Assembly: GCA_001725355.1 (NCBI GenBank)
Contig: MEGD01000010.1
Location: forward strand, 1 to 64,000
Source of the DNA: Novosphingobium sp. SCN 66-18
Lineage (GTDB): Bacteria; Pseudomonadota; Alphaproteobacteria; Sphingomonadales; Sphingomonadaceae
Direction of reading: 5' to 3'
Length of the DNA stretch: 64,000 nt
The notes under the pieces are model-generated. The model saw nothing but the letters and a program-made list of their open reading frames with translations. It was not told the DNA's origin and ran no database searches. Every line of letters starts with the position of its first letter. Positions within the stretch are counted from its first letter, which is position 1. Of this stretch, positions 17,991 to 27,125 are shown one piece after another. The position numbers and the translations under genes are program-made.

Positions 17991-20297
17991 CTATTTCCCG
18001 GTCACGAGCGGCGCCGGTCCGACGCCGTTGCGATCAAGGAAACGGAAAACCGTCTCGTAAAGATGCTGGCTCACCTTCGGCCCGCTGATGCGGTGGGTAT
18101 AGCCGGGGTAGAGCATCATCTCGAAAGGCACTGCCTCCGCCTGCATCTTGGCGATGATCGCGGAGGAGTTCTCGAACACCACGTTGTCGTCCGCCATGCC
18201 GTGGATCAGCAGCAGCGGATCGCGGATGCGGCCGGTATCGGCCAGCGCGTTCGATGTGGCATAGACCTGCGGCTCGCGCTTCGGATCGCCAAGGTAGCGT
18301 TCGGTGTAGTGGGTGTCATAGAGTTCCCACTTGGTCACCGGGGCCACCGCGATGCCCGCCGCATAGGCGCCGGGGTCGGCCTGCAGCATCTTGATCGACA
18401 TGTAGCCGCCATAGGACCAGCCGAACGTGGCGATCCGCTTCGGGTCCACGAAATCCAGCGTCTTGAGGTAGTTGGCCCCGGCGAGCTGGTCCTTTACCTC
18501 TACCGAGCCCATCGCGCGGTAGAGCGTGCTTTCGAACTTCACCCCGCGATTGGCCGAACCGCGGTTGTCGATCGCGAAATAGATATAGCCCTTGTCGACG
18601 ATCGCCTGCGCCAGCGCGCCCTGCCAGCCACGGTGGACCACCTGCGCGTGCGGGCCGCCATAGTGGAAGGTGAAGACCGGATACTTGCGGCCCGGCTCCA
18701 GCGGCGGCGTGATCATCATCCAGTGCAGGGGCGTGCCATCGGCGGCGGGGATCGTCCCGAACGTCGCCGGGCGATGGCTGGCGAGATAGGGCGCGTAGGG
18801 GTGCGATCCCTCCACGCGGTTCTCCTCGATCCACGCGATGCGCTTGCCGGCGGCATCGGCGAGATACGATTGCGGCGGCTGCGCATCGGCATTGCGCGTG
18901 ACCATCAGCGTCTGTCCGCGCTTGTCCATCGTCGCCGCGTTGTCGAAACCCGGATCGGTGAGGCGCACGATCTTCGACGGCGCGGCAAGATCGAGCGCAT
19001 AGACCTGCTGCGCCAGTACGCCGTCCTTCGTGCCGGTGAAGAACACGCGACCGGCCTTCTGGTCCACGCCGACAAGGCCGGTCACCACCCAGTCACCCTG
19101 CGTCAGCTGCTGCCACTGGCTGTCCGGATGATGATCGGGCCGGAAGCGGTAGAGATGGCCGAAGCCATCGCGCTCCGACCACCAGATCAGGCTGCCGTCC
19201 GCCAGAAAGCGATAGCTGTCCGACAGGTTGATCCAGCTCCGTTCGGCGGCCTGTTCGCTGAAGAGCACGCGCGCCTTGCCCGTGGCGGGATCGACCGCCA
19301 GCATGTCGAGCCGGGTCTGCGCGCGATCTTCGCGCTGGACATAGAGCGTCTTGCCGTCGGGCGCCCAGTCGACGCGGGCCAGGTAGATGTCCTTATCCGC
19401 GCCCAGATCACCCGCGCCTAGGTCCACCGCCACGCGCCCGCTGCCGTCCGGGGCCATGATCCACAGCGAGACATCAGCGTTAGGCGTGCCGGCGGCCGGA
19501 TAGCGCTGGTCGAACGTCTTGGTGCCGTCCGCGCCGATCGCTGCGCGGGTGACGACGCCTACCTTGGCCTCATCGAACCGCTCGACCGCCAGGCGGCTTT
19601 CATCGGGCGACCACCAGAAGCCCGCAATGCGCGACATCTCTTCCTGCGCCACGAACTCCGCCTCGCCCCAGTGAACGGTCTCGGCGCTTTCCGCGGGAGT
19701 CACCGCGACGGGCGCGCCCTGCCCCGCTACGGGGCCGACCCATAGCCGGCGATCGCGCACATAGGCGATGCGATCGCCCTTCGGTCCCAGCTTCGGGTTG
19801 AGTTCGCCGCCCTGCGTTCCGGGAATGCGCTGGACGCTGCCGTCAAGGCCGGCCAGGAACAGGTCGCCATCGAGCGGCACCAGCACGGCCTTGCCATCGG
19901 GCGCCCATTCGTAGCTGACGATGCCCTTCAGATCGCCGATCCGCTGCCGTTCGCGCTGCATCTTCTCGGCCTCGGACAGTTCCTTGCCCGACGACAGCTT
20001 GAGCGAATCCACCAGCATCCGCCACTTGCCCGTCTTCCGCTCGAAGCCCCACAGGTCATAGCGTTCGCGATCGTCGGCGCGGTTGCGCAGCAGCGTGAGG
20101 TACGCGCCATCGGGCGACAGCTTCACCCCGCGCGGCGCCGGCCCGTTGAGCGAGGGGCTGGCGAAAACCCGTTCCAGCGTGAGCGCGGGCGCGGCCTGTG
20201 CGGAGGCGGTCATCGGCGCTTCCCCGGCATGAGCCGAAGCGAAAGGCAGGGCAGCGCAGAGCGCCGACGCGGCAAGGAGGTGACGGAGGCGAAGCAT
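17991..20297 (-). CDS. S9 family prolyl oligopeptidase, dipeptidyl peptidase IV-like
   Basis: This 768-aa secreted serine peptidase has a signal peptide (ASALCAALPFASAHA), an N-terminal beta-propeller (~40-510) and a C-terminal alpha/beta hydrolase domain. The triad is Ser628 in GWSYGGY, Asp703 in HGMADDNV and His735 in PGYTHRI. The Glu pair in FVAQEEMSRIAGFWWSPD corresponds to the DPP-IV motif that anchors the substrate N-terminus, so removal of Xaa-Pro dipeptides is likely. It is probably monocistronic and periplasmic or outer-membrane-facing. Confidence 0.92.
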   Translation of the reverse strand: MLRLRHLLAASALCAALPFASAHAGEAPMTASAQAAPALTLERVFASPSLNGPAPRGVKLSPDGAYLTLLRNRADDRERYDLWGFERKTGKWRMLVDSLKLSSGKELSEAEKMQRERQRIGDLKGIVSYEWAPDGKAVLVPLDGDLFLAGLDGSVQRIPGTQGGELNPKLGPKGDRIAYVRDRRLWVGPVAGQGAPVAVTPAESAETVHWGEAEFVAQEEMSRIAGFWWSPDESRLAVERFDEAKVGVVTRAAIGADGTKTFDQRYPAAGTPNADVSLWIMAPDGSGRVAVDLGAGDLGADKDIYLARVDWAPDGKTLYVQREDRAQTRLDMLAVDPATGKARVLFSEQAAERSWINLSDSYRFLADGSLIWWSERDGFGHLYRFRPDHHPDSQWQQLTQGDWVVTGLVGVDQKAGRVFFTGTKDGVLAQQVYALDLAAPSKIVRLTDPGFDNAATMDKRGQTLMVTRNADAQPPQSYLADAAGKRIAWIEENRVEGSHPYAPYLASHRPATFGTIPAADGTPLHWMMITPPLEPGRKYPVFTFHYGGPHAQVVHRGWQGALAQAIVDKGYIYFAIDNRGSANRGVKFESTLYRAMGSVEVKDQLAGANYLKTLDFVDPKRIATFGWSYGGYMSIKMLQADPGAYAAGIAVAPVTKWELYDTHYTERYLGDPKREPQVYATSNALADTGRIRDPLLLIHGMADDNVVFENSSAIIAKMQAEAVPFEMMLYPGYTHRISGPKVSQHLYETVFRFLDRNGVGPAPLVTGK

Positions 20298-20368
20298 GGC
20301 AAGGTCACGAACCTCTCTGGGAAAAGGCGGCGGATGGGGAAGAACCGGCGGGAACGGGGCACGGACAG

Positions 20369-20406
20369 CAAAAAGGCGCCCTGGCGGTGATGCCAGGACG
20401 CCTTTC
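20369..20406 (-). terminator. rplS: rho-independent terminator of the trmD-rplS operon
   Basis: On the minus strand AAAGGCGTCCTGGC pairs with GCCAGGGCGCCTTT (one mismatch) and is followed by TTTGC. It begins 33 bases after the rplS stop. Confidence 0.85.
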
Positions 20407-20438
20407 TACACAGTTTCCGTGTCTTGGGCGTTGGGCTT

Positions 20439-20819
20439 TCAGCCCTCCTGGCCGGTCTTGACGACCTTGCGCTCGGCAATACGCGCCGATTTGCCGGTGC
20501 GGCCACGAAGATAGTACAGCTTCGCACGACGCACGACACCACGGCGCACCACGGTAATCGAATCGATGTTGGGCGAGTAGAGCGGGAACACGCGCTCCAC
20601 GCCTTCGCCGAACGAGATCTTGCGCACGGTGAAGTTCGAGCCGAGGCCACGGTTCGAGCGCGCGATGCACACGCCTTCGTAAGCCTGGACGCGGGTGCGG
20701 TCGCCTTCGACGACGCGCACGCCCACGCGCACGGTATCGCCCGCGCGGAAATCCGGAATATCCTTCTTCGCCTTGAAATCGGCGATAGCTTCAGCTTCAA
20801 GCTGCTGAATCAGGTTCAT
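20439..20819 (-). CDS. rplS: 50S ribosomal protein L19
   Basis: This 126-aa L19 lies at the 30S-50S interface. It has the conserved [24 protein letters not shown] core, [18 protein letters not shown] and [13 protein letters not shown], with a short KVVKTGQEG tail. It is the last gene of the ffh-rpsP-rimM-trmD-rplS group, 3 bases after trmD, and is followed by a strong terminator. Confidence 0.98.
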   Translation of the reverse strand: MNLIQQLEAEAIADFKAKKDIPDFRAGDTVRVGVRVVEGDRTRVQAYEGVCIARSNRGLGSNFTVRKISFGEGVERVFPLYSPNIDSITVVRRGVVRRAKLYYLRGRTGKSARIAERKVVKTGQEG

Positions 20820-20822
20820 TTT

Positions 20823-21563
20823 TCAATCGTCCTGCACTTCACGCTGCGCGCCAGAGGCAGACTGGACCCGAGCGCCGACGTGGCGCTCCCAAAGGTCCGG
20901 CCTGCGTGACCGGGTATCGTCTTCCGAACGGCGTTTCCGCCATTCCGCGATTTTCGCATGATCCCCCGATCGCAGCACTTCAGGGATCGTGCGCCCTTCC
21001 CATTCGACGGGTCGGGTATAGTGCGGGTATTCGAGGAGACCGTTCTCGAACGACTCCTCCTGCCCGCTTGAAGGCGCGCCCATTACGCCGGGAAGCAGCC
21101 GAATGCAAGCGTCGAGCAGCATAAGGGCAGCGCATTCGCCGCCGGACAGCACGATATCGCCCACCGAGACTTCCTCGACCTGCCGGCCCGCGAAGATGCG
21201 CTCATCGAAACCCTCGAAACGGCCGCACAGCACGATCACGCCGGGGCCGGCGGCGAGTTCACGCACACGGTCCTGCGTCAGCGGCTTGCCGCGCGGCGTC
21301 ATGGCGAGGACGGGGCATCCGGGATGCGCCGCCAGCGCATGATCGACCGCCGCCGCCAGCACGTCCACCCGCAGCACCATGCCGGCCCCGCCGCCGGCGG
21401 GCGTATCGTCGACGGTACGGTGCTTGTCGATCGCGAAATCGCGGATCTGCACGGCATCAAGCGCCCACGTTCCCTCGCGCAACGCCCGCCCCGCCAGACT
21501 GACGCCAAGCGGACCGGGAAACATTTCGGGATAGAGCGTAAGGACGGTGGCGGCGAAGGTCAT
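20823..21563 (-). CDS. trmD: tRNA (guanine-37-N1)-methyltransferase
   Basis: This 246-aa SPOUT enzyme makes m1G37 next to the anticodon and prevents +1 frameshifting. It starts with [13 protein letters not shown] and shows the [17 protein letters not shown] segment. The deep trefoil-knot SAM site is [21 protein letters not shown], followed by the [19 protein letters not shown] tRNA-binding stretch. The ATG at 21563 fits the family; the 11-residue extension upstream is not conserved. It is coupled to rplS (3-base gap) and lies 19 bases after the hydrolase that splits this operon. Confidence 0.97.
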   Translation of the reverse strand: MTFAATVLTLYPEMFPGPLGVSLAGRALREGTWALDAVQIRDFAIDKHRTVDDTPAGGGAGMVLRVDVLAAAVDHALAAHPGCPVLAMTPRGKPLTQDRVRELAAGPGVIVLCGRFEGFDERIFAGRQVEEVSVGDIVLSGGECAALMLLDACIRLLPGVMGAPSSGQEESFENGLLEYPHYTRPVEWEGRTIPEVLRSGDHAKIAEWRKRRSEDDTRSRRPDLWERHVGARVQSASGAQREVQDD

Positions 21564-21582
21564 TCGGGCTTCTTGGCAGAGA

Positions 21583-23103
21583 TCAGGGAACGGCACCCTC
21601 GAACGTGAACCGCAACGCCTGGATCGTTATCGGGCGCGTCGGCGCGAGGATGATCTGTCCGTTGACGCTCCCCTTGCCGCAAGTCCAGCGGAAAGTGCCG
21701 GTCATCCGGCCCGTCGGTGTGATGGGCGCGGCGGTGTCGCAAGCGCCGGCCTGCGCTTTCAGGTCGCCCAGCACGTTCGCCCAGTTTTCCGCCGTGCGGT
21801 CCATCGGGAAGTTCATCGCCACGCGGCCGTTCAGCGGCGCGACGGTGCCCGCCTGCCACACGGCCTGCGCCGCGGCGTAGAAACTGGCTAGATCGGGCGA
21901 GACGGGCATTGCCGGGCGGTGGAGCAGGCCCGCCTTGTGCATCAGCATCGCCGCGTCCCACGCCGGCCCGGTGGGGCCGGCATAGGTGCGGTTGGTTAGC
22001 ACGAAGATCCCGGTGCCGTATTCGGGCATCAGCATGACATGCGAGCCATAGCCCGGATAACCGCCGCCGTGGCTCATGGTGAGGCCCAGGTCGCAATCCT
22101 GCATCACGCGCCAGCCCATGCCATAGGCGAGCGCCAGCGGGCAGGCGGTGGCGCCGGTGCTGCCGGGGCGGGTGGCGACCGAGACGAAGTTGAGCCCCTG
22201 CGCCAGTTCGCGGATCGTCGCGCGGCGCACCGGCCCGGTCTCCGGCCCATCGCGCGCCGGCCAGCCAGACAGGAGGAAGGCGATCCACTTCGCATAGTCG
22301 TTGGCGCTGACCTGCAGTCCACCCATCGAATTGAACGCGCCGTCCTTCATCGTCGGCTCCTCGCTCCACGCGCCGTTTTCCCAGCGATAGCCGACAGCAC
22401 GCCGCTCGATCGGCGAGGCGGGCGTGTCGTAGCCGCTCGAGGCCATGCCCAGCGGGACGAGGAATGTCTTCTCGACATAGCGGCGATAGGGCTGGCCGGT
22501 GACGTTGGCCACGATCCGGCCGAGAATGGCGTAGCCAAGGTTCGAATACTCGTGCCGCGCCTGCGGTTCGCGCGTGAAGGGCACGCCCGTTTTGAGCAGC
22601 GCGGTGAAATCGGCCTGGCTCAGCACCTGTTGCCGGTCGCCCCAGGGATCGTCAGTGACGAAGCCGGCGACGTGCTGCAGCAGATCACGCACGCGGATTT
22701 TCGGGGAATCGCTGGTGGGATAGGTCCAGCCGCGCATTTCGGGCACGTATTTTTCCGCCGGATCGTCCAGCGAGAGCAGGCCCTTGTCGCGCAGCGAGAG
22801 GATCGACAGCGCGGTGAAGGCCTTGGTCATCGAGGCGATGCGGAACAGGCTGTCGGGCGTGACCGGGCGGCGCGCCGCGATATCCTGCACGCCCTCCCCC
22901 TTCACCAGCGCGAGATGGCCGCCCTGCACCACGCCATAGACGAGGCCCGGCACATGGTTTTCCGCCATGAACGTGGTGAAGCCCGCTTCGATCTGCGGCG
23001 CGATGCTACCAAGCGTGGCGCTCTGGGGACTCGTGCTCTGGGCGTGAAGCGGTGACGCGGCGAGCACGATCGCCATCGCCGGAATCATCGTCATCGCCCG
23101 CAT
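21583..23103 (-). CDS. secreted beta-lactamase-fold serine hydrolase (class C/PBP4*-like)
   Basis: This 506-aa protein has a signal peptide ([16 protein letters not shown]) and a ~350-residue penicillin-binding-protein/beta-lactamase domain. The SxxK nucleophile is in [14 protein letters not shown], the YxN in [10 protein letters not shown] and the KTG-equivalent in [15 protein letters not shown] replaces KTG, as in esterases and D-aminopeptidases (EstB/PbpE group), so a true beta-lactamase is unlikely. A ~110-aa lipocalin-like C-terminal tail follows. ATG 23103 follows GGGAGG. Its position between rimM and trmD is unusual for this translation operon. Confidence 0.85.
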   Translation of the reverse strand: MRAMTMIPAMAIVLAASPLHAQSTSPQSATLGSIAPQIEAGFTTFMAENHVPGLVYGVVQGGHLALVKGEGVQDIAARRPVTPDSLFRIASMTKAFTALSILSLRDKGLLSLDDPAEKYVPEMRGWTYPTSDSPKIRVRDLLQHVAGFVTDDPWGDRQQVLSQADFTALLKTGVPFTREPQARHEYSNLGYAILGRIVANVTGQPYRRYVEKTFLVPLGMASSGYDTPASPIERRAVGYRWENGAWSEEPTMKDGAFNSMGGLQVSANDYAKWIAFLLSGWPARDGPETGPVRRATIRELAQGLNFVSVATRPGSTGATACPLALAYGMGWRVMQDCDLGLTMSHGGGYPGYGSHVMLMPEYGTGIFVLTNRTYAGPTGPAWDAAMLMHKAGLLHRPAMPVSPDLASFYAAAQAVWQAGTVAPLNGRVAMNFPMDRTAENWANVLGDLKAQAGACDTAAPITPTGRMTGTFRWTCGKGSVNGQIILAPTRPITIQALRFTFEGAVP

Positions 23104-23203
23104 CAGAACCTCCCGCCTTGCCAATATTGCGCGCGGAACGTGCCTGATACGGGTGCGAATGCCCAGCGGGCGCATCAACCCTTTTGCGGATTGCGCGCGG
23201 GTG

Positions 23204-23524
23204 TTACCGGAATGCCCGCGCCGGACCGAGCACGGCCACGCGATAGCGGTACTTGCGCACAGCCAGATGTGCGGTGGCGGCGGCAAGGCCATAAGCCGCC
23301 AGCCCCAGCAGGACGAGCGCCAGCGCCACGTCATCCTCGCCCGCCATGAGCAACACGATGGCCGCCAGCCAGAACACGCCGGCAACCGGCAGGGCCGCGT
23401 GCAGCGCAAGGCGCAGGTCGCCCCATTCGGGCCGGCGCACGACGAGCTTCTGCGCCAGCACCCGGCCGGCGATACCGAAAGGAATCAGGAACAGGATCAG
23501 CGCGAAGTCCATGACGGCGATCAT
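23204..23524 (-). CDS. small membrane protein, unknown function
   Basis: This 106-aa protein has three hydrophobic segments (DFALILFLIPFGIAG, LPVAGVFWLAAIVLLM, ALALVLLGLAAYGLAAA) and a basic C-terminus (VRKYRYRVAVLG). No family was recognised. It lies in the rimM-trmD interval between rimM (52 bases) and the serine hydrolase and points the same way, so it probably shares their transcript. The start could be 23524 or the internal Met at 23512. Confidence 0.6.
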   Translation of the reverse strand: MIAVMDFALILFLIPFGIAGRVLAQKLVVRRPEWGDLRLALHAALPVAGVFWLAAIVLLMAGEDDVALALVLLGLAAYGLAAATAHLAVRKYRYRVAVLGPARAFR

Positions 23525-23576
23525 ATCGGCATCGCCACGGCAGCGTTACCGAAACAATGGCCGGACCGGGCCGGAA

Positions 23577-24065
23577 TCAGGCCTCGGCATAGGCGGAAGC
23601 GATCAGCATCCGCGTTTCGTTCCATTCCGGCACAGCTTCGGCGCGCATCGGCACCATGAAGCGCTTTCCATCGGGCCGGCGGATTTCCAGCACATCGCCC
23701 GCGCCGTAGTTTTCGACCGCGATGCATTCGCCTAGCGATTCGCCATCGGTGGAAACGGCGGCAAGGCCGATCAGGTCGGCGTGATAGTATTCGCCCTCCG
23801 CCAGCGACGGCAGGGCCGATCGCGGCACGGTGAGAGCGGTTCCGCGCAGCCGTTCGGCGGCGGTCCGGTCGGTCACTTCGGCAAAGCGGGCGATCGCCCC
23901 GCCCTTGCCGTCATCGCGCAGCTTTTCCAGCGTCAGGCTGGAAGCGTTGAAGGCGCGGTAGCGCTTGAGCGCCGCCACGCCTTCACCGAACAGCTTGAGA
24001 CGGACCTCGCCCGTCACTCCGTGCGCGCCGGTTACGGCGGCCAGCGTAACGGGCTTGTCCGACAA
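23577..24065 (-). CDS. rimM: 16S rRNA processing protein RimM
   Basis: This 162-aa assembly factor helps maturation of the 30S head through S19. The N-terminal RimM barrel (VTLAAVTGAHGVTGEVRLK) and C-terminal PRC-barrel (YYHADLIGLAAVSTDGESLGE, then FMVPMRAEAVPEW) are both present. It starts 2 bases after the rpsP stop. The usual next gene trmD is displaced by two unrelated genes. Confidence 0.96.
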   Translation of the reverse strand: MSDKPVTLAAVTGAHGVTGEVRLKLFGEGVAALKRYRAFNASSLTLEKLRDDGKGGAIARFAEVTDRTAAERLRGTALTVPRSALPSLAEGEYYHADLIGLAAVSTDGESLGECIAVENYGAGDVLEIRRPDGKRFMVPMRAEAVPEWNETRMLIASAYAEA

Positions 24066-24067
24066 GA

Positions 24068-24526
24068 TCAGGCCTCGGTCGACTCTTCGGTAGCAGCCTC
24101 GGCAGCGGGGGCTTCCGCAGCCGGTGCTTCCTCAACGGCAGCTTCCTCGGCCGGTGCAGCAGCGGCGGCCGCAGCGGCTTCAGCGGCTTCGCGCGCCTTC
24201 TCGGCCTTTTCCTCGGCGCGATCCTTGGCCTTCTGGCCCGGTTCACCCTTCTTGAGGTTGCTGGTCGCGGCGCGTTCCTTGATCCCGGCCTTGTCGAGCA
24301 GGCGGGCTACGCGATCGGTCGGCTGCGCGCCGACGCCCAGCCAGTAGCGCACGCGGTCTTCGACCAGACGGACGCGGTTGGCGTCGTCCTTGGCCAGCAG
24401 CGGGTTATAGGTGCCGACCTGTTCGAGATAGGCGCCGTCGCGCGGAGCGCGGCTGTTGGCGACGACGACCTTGTAGTACGGGCGCTTCTTGGAACCGCCA
24501 CGCGAAAGACGCAGAGAAACAGACAT
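24068..24526 (-). CDS. rpsP: 30S ribosomal protein S16 with acidic alanine-rich tail
   Basis: The first ~80 residues are standard S16 ([41 protein letters not shown]). The protein is 152 aa because of a low-complexity Ala/Glu tail (residues ~100-152, runs of A and EE with APAAE repeats) not present in E. coli S16 (82 aa). Such tails are known in alphaproteobacterial S16. It is co-transcribed with ffh (45 bases upstream) and rimM (2 bases downstream). Confidence 0.97.
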   Translation of the reverse strand: MSVSLRLSRGGSKKRPYYKVVVANSRAPRDGAYLEQVGTYNPLLAKDDANRVRLVEDRVRYWLGVGAQPTDRVARLLDKAGIKERAATSNLKKGEPGQKAKDRAEEKAEKAREAAEAAAAAAAAPAEEAAVEEAPAAEAPAAEAATEESTEA

Positions 24527-24571
24527 TACTTCAACCTTTCCTCGAAACTCTTTGAACGCAAATTTCCGAAA

Positions 24572-26056
24572 TCACTTCTTGCGGAGCAGGTCGCCGAGAT
24601 TGGCGGGCATGTTGCCCAGCCCCGGCAGACCGCCGCCAGCACCCATGCCGCCCCCCAGGCCACCGAGCCCGCCCGGCCCTGCCTGCTGGTCCAGTCCGGG
24701 CATGGCGGCGCCAAGACCGCCCTTGCCGAACAGGGCGCCAAGCCCCTTGAGGCCACCCATCTTCTTGATCTGCTTCATGGCCTTGGCCATTTCCATGTGC
24801 ATCTTCAGGAGCTTGTTGACGTCCTGAACCTGCGTGCCGGAACCCTTGGCCACGCGGATCTTGCGCTTGGCGTTGAGCAGTTCGGGCCGCGTGCGCTCGG
24901 TCGGCGTCATCGAACCGATGATCGCGTCCATGCGCAGCAGCACCTTGTCGTCCATGCCCGACTGCGCCATCGCCTGCTTGGCCTTTTTCATGCCGGGCAT
25001 CATGCCCGCCAGCGCGCCAAGCCCGCCCATGCGCTGCATCTGCTGAAGCTGGGTGCGCAGGTCGTTCATGTCGAACTGGCCCTTGGCCATGCGCGCGGCC
25101 AGCCTTTCGGCCTCGTCCGCCTGCACCGTCGCCGCCGCCTTTTCGACGATGGAGACGATATCGCCCATGCCCAGGATGCGGCCGGCCACGCGCTGCGGGT
25201 GGAACGGCTCGATCGCATCGAGCTTTTCGCCGGTGGCTGCGAACTTGATCGGCTTGCCGGTGACCGCGCGCATCGACAGCGCCGCGCCGCCGCGCGCATC
25301 GCCGTCCATGCGGGTCAGCACCACGCCGGTCAGATCGACTTCGCCGGCAAAGCTCTGCGCGACGTTGACCGCGTCCTGCCCGGTCAGCGAGTCGACGACG
25401 AGCAGCGTTTCCTTCGGCGCAGAGACGGCGGCGACGGCCTTCATCTCGTCCATCAGCGCCGCATCGACGTGGAGGCGGCCGGCGGTATCGAGCAGGAGGA
25501 CGTCAACCGCTTGCAGCTTCGCCGCGTGGAGCGCGCGTGTGGCGATGTCCACGGGCTGCTGGCCGACGATGATCGGCAGCGTGGCAACGCCAACCTGTTC
25601 GCCCAGCACCTTGAGCTGTTCCTGCGCCGCCGGACGATTGACGTCGAGCGAGGCCATCAGGACCTTCTTGCCCTGCTTTTCCTTGAGCAGCTTGCCGATC
25701 TTGGCGGTGCTGGTGGTCTTGCCCGAACCCTGCAGGCCGACCATCATGATGACAACCGGCGGCGCCGCGGCGAGATCGAGATCGGCGGTTTCCGATCCCA
25801 GCATCTCGACCAGCGCGTCGTTGACGATCTTGACGACCTGCTGGCCGGGCGTGACCGACTTCAGCACCGACTGGCCGACGGCCTCCTCGGTAACCTTGTC
25901 GACGAAACGGCGCACCACGGGCAGCGCGACGTCGGCTTCGAGCAGCGCGATGCGCACTTCGCGCATGGCCGCCCGGACATCGTCCTCCTTGAGCGCGCCG
26001 CGGCCGCGCAGGCGATCGAACACGCCTCCAAGCCGGTCTGATAGACTATCGAACAC
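24572..26056 (-). CDS. ffh: signal recognition particle protein Ffh
   Basis: This 494-aa GTPase binds signal sequences and SRP RNA and delivers ribosomes to FtsY. It has an N domain (VFDSLSDRLGGVFDRL), a G domain with P-loop GLQGSGKTTSTAKIG, DTAGRLHVD and TRMDGDARGG, then the Met-rich M domain (MQRMGGLGALAGMMPGMKKAK). A Gly-rich tail of ~40 residues closes it. The start is GTG at 26056, where family homology begins and GGGA precedes; the longer frame to 26248 is spurious. It is first gene of the operon and divergent from dapF. The 259-base spacer has no recognised RNA gene; the partner ftsY is at 28.3 kb. Confidence 0.96.
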   Translation of the reverse strand: MFDSLSDRLGGVFDRLRGRGALKEDDVRAAMREVRIALLEADVALPVVRRFVDKVTEEAVGQSVLKSVTPGQQVVKIVNDALVEMLGSETADLDLAAAPPVVIMMVGLQGSGKTTSTAKIGKLLKEKQGKKVLMASLDVNRPAAQEQLKVLGEQVGVATLPIIVGQQPVDIATRALHAAKLQAVDVLLLDTAGRLHVDAALMDEMKAVAAVSAPKETLLVVDSLTGQDAVNVAQSFAGEVDLTGVVLTRMDGDARGGAALSMRAVTGKPIKFAATGEKLDAIEPFHPQRVAGRILGMGDIVSIVEKAAATVQADEAERLAARMAKGQFDMNDLRTQLQQMQRMGGLGALAGMMPGMKKAKQAMAQSGMDDKVLLRMDAIIGSMTPTERTRPELLNAKRKIRVAKGSGTQVQDVNKLLKMHMEMAKAMKQIKKMGGLKGLGALFGKGGLGAAMPGLDQQAGPGGLGGLGGGMGAGGGLPGLGNMPANLGDLLRKK

Positions 26057-26315
26057 GCCGTATTCCCGTTGCCATGCCCCGCCATTCGCCACATCGCCAA
26101 CGCAAAACCGCGTAACGCGAAAAACGCCGGTGGGCGAAACCTCGCCGACCAGCGTGTGGCATCCTGTTGGAGCCGTTATTGGAGTGTGCCAGCCCCCGAT
26201 CGGGGAGTGGAACGCGCCGCCCTTAGCGCTGTCCGGACGAAAAGGCAAGCCGAACCGCCATCGCGGATGCCCTATGGCATTGCGCTAAGCCCCCGCGCGC
26301 CCTAGATCGCGCGCC

Positions 26316-27125
26316 ATGCGCATACCCTTCCGCAAGATGCACGGCCTTGGCAACGATTTCGTGGTGATCGACGCGCGCGAAACCCCGCTTGCCATGTCGG
26401 ACCGCCGCGCCGCCGCGCTGGCCGACCGGCGCACGGGCGTGGGCTGCGACCAGCTGATCGTGCTGGAGCCCTCCGCCGTCGCCGACGTGCGGATGCGCAT
26501 CTTCAACAACGATGGCGGCGAAGTGGAAGCCTGCGGCAACGCCAGCCGCGCGGTGGGCCTGCTGCTGGGCGGCGAACGGCGCATTGAGACGCTGGCCGGC
26601 GTGATCCGGTCGGCAGCGGGCGCCGATGGCGTCGCGGTCGACATGGGCACGCCCCGCTTCGAGTGGGACCGCATCCCGCTCGCCTATGCCATGGATACGC
26701 TGACGATGCCGGTTGGCTGGGAGAGACTGACCGATCCCGCCGCCGTCAATGTCGGCAATCCGCACGTCATCTTCTTCGTGCCCGATGCCGATGCGGTGGA
26801 TCTTGCCCGGCTTGGCCCGCTGATCGAGAACGATCCGCTGTTTCCCGAACGCGTCAACGTCAACGTCGCCAGCCCGATCGGCCCCGACCATATCCGCCTG
26901 CGCGTGTGGGAACGCGGTGCCGGGCTGACCCGTGCCTGCGGCACCGGCGCCTGCGCCACCGCCGTCGCGGCGATGCGGCGCAAGCTGACGGGGCGGACGG
27001 TAACGGTCGAGCTTCCCGGCGGCCCGCTGACGATCGCGTGGCCGGAAGGTGGTTCGATCCTGATGACCGGCCCCGCCGCCACGAGCTTCGAGGGCAGCTT
27101 CGAGGATACGGACTACCCGGCATGA
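26316..27125 (+). CDS. dapF: diaminopimelate epimerase
   Basis: This 269-aa cofactor-free racemase converts LL- to meso-diaminopimelate for lysine and peptidoglycan. The two catalytic cysteines are in VEACGNASRA (thiolate 1) and TRACGTGACAT (thiolate 2). It starts MRIPFRKMHGLGNDFVVID, the family hallmark. Length is normal. It is first of a tight plus-strand run; its stop overlaps the mtaB start by 4 bases (ATGA). Confidence 0.97.
   Translation: MRIPFRKMHGLGNDFVVIDARETPLAMSDRRAAALADRRTGVGCDQLIVLEPSAVADVRMRIFNNDGGEVEACGNASRAVGLLLGGERRIETLAGVIRSAAGADGVAVDMGTPRFEWDRIPLAYAMDTLTMPVGWERLTDPAAVNVGNPHVIFFVPDADAVDLARLGPLIENDPLFPERVNVNVASPIGPDHIRLRVWERGAGLTRACGTGACATAVAAMRRKLTGRTVTVELPGGPLTIAWPEGGSILMTGPAATSFEGSFEDTDYPA

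Noticed and set aside
17967-19421. A 484-aa plus-strand frame across the S9 peptidase
   Set aside because: It is antisense shadow of the peptidase catalytic domain.
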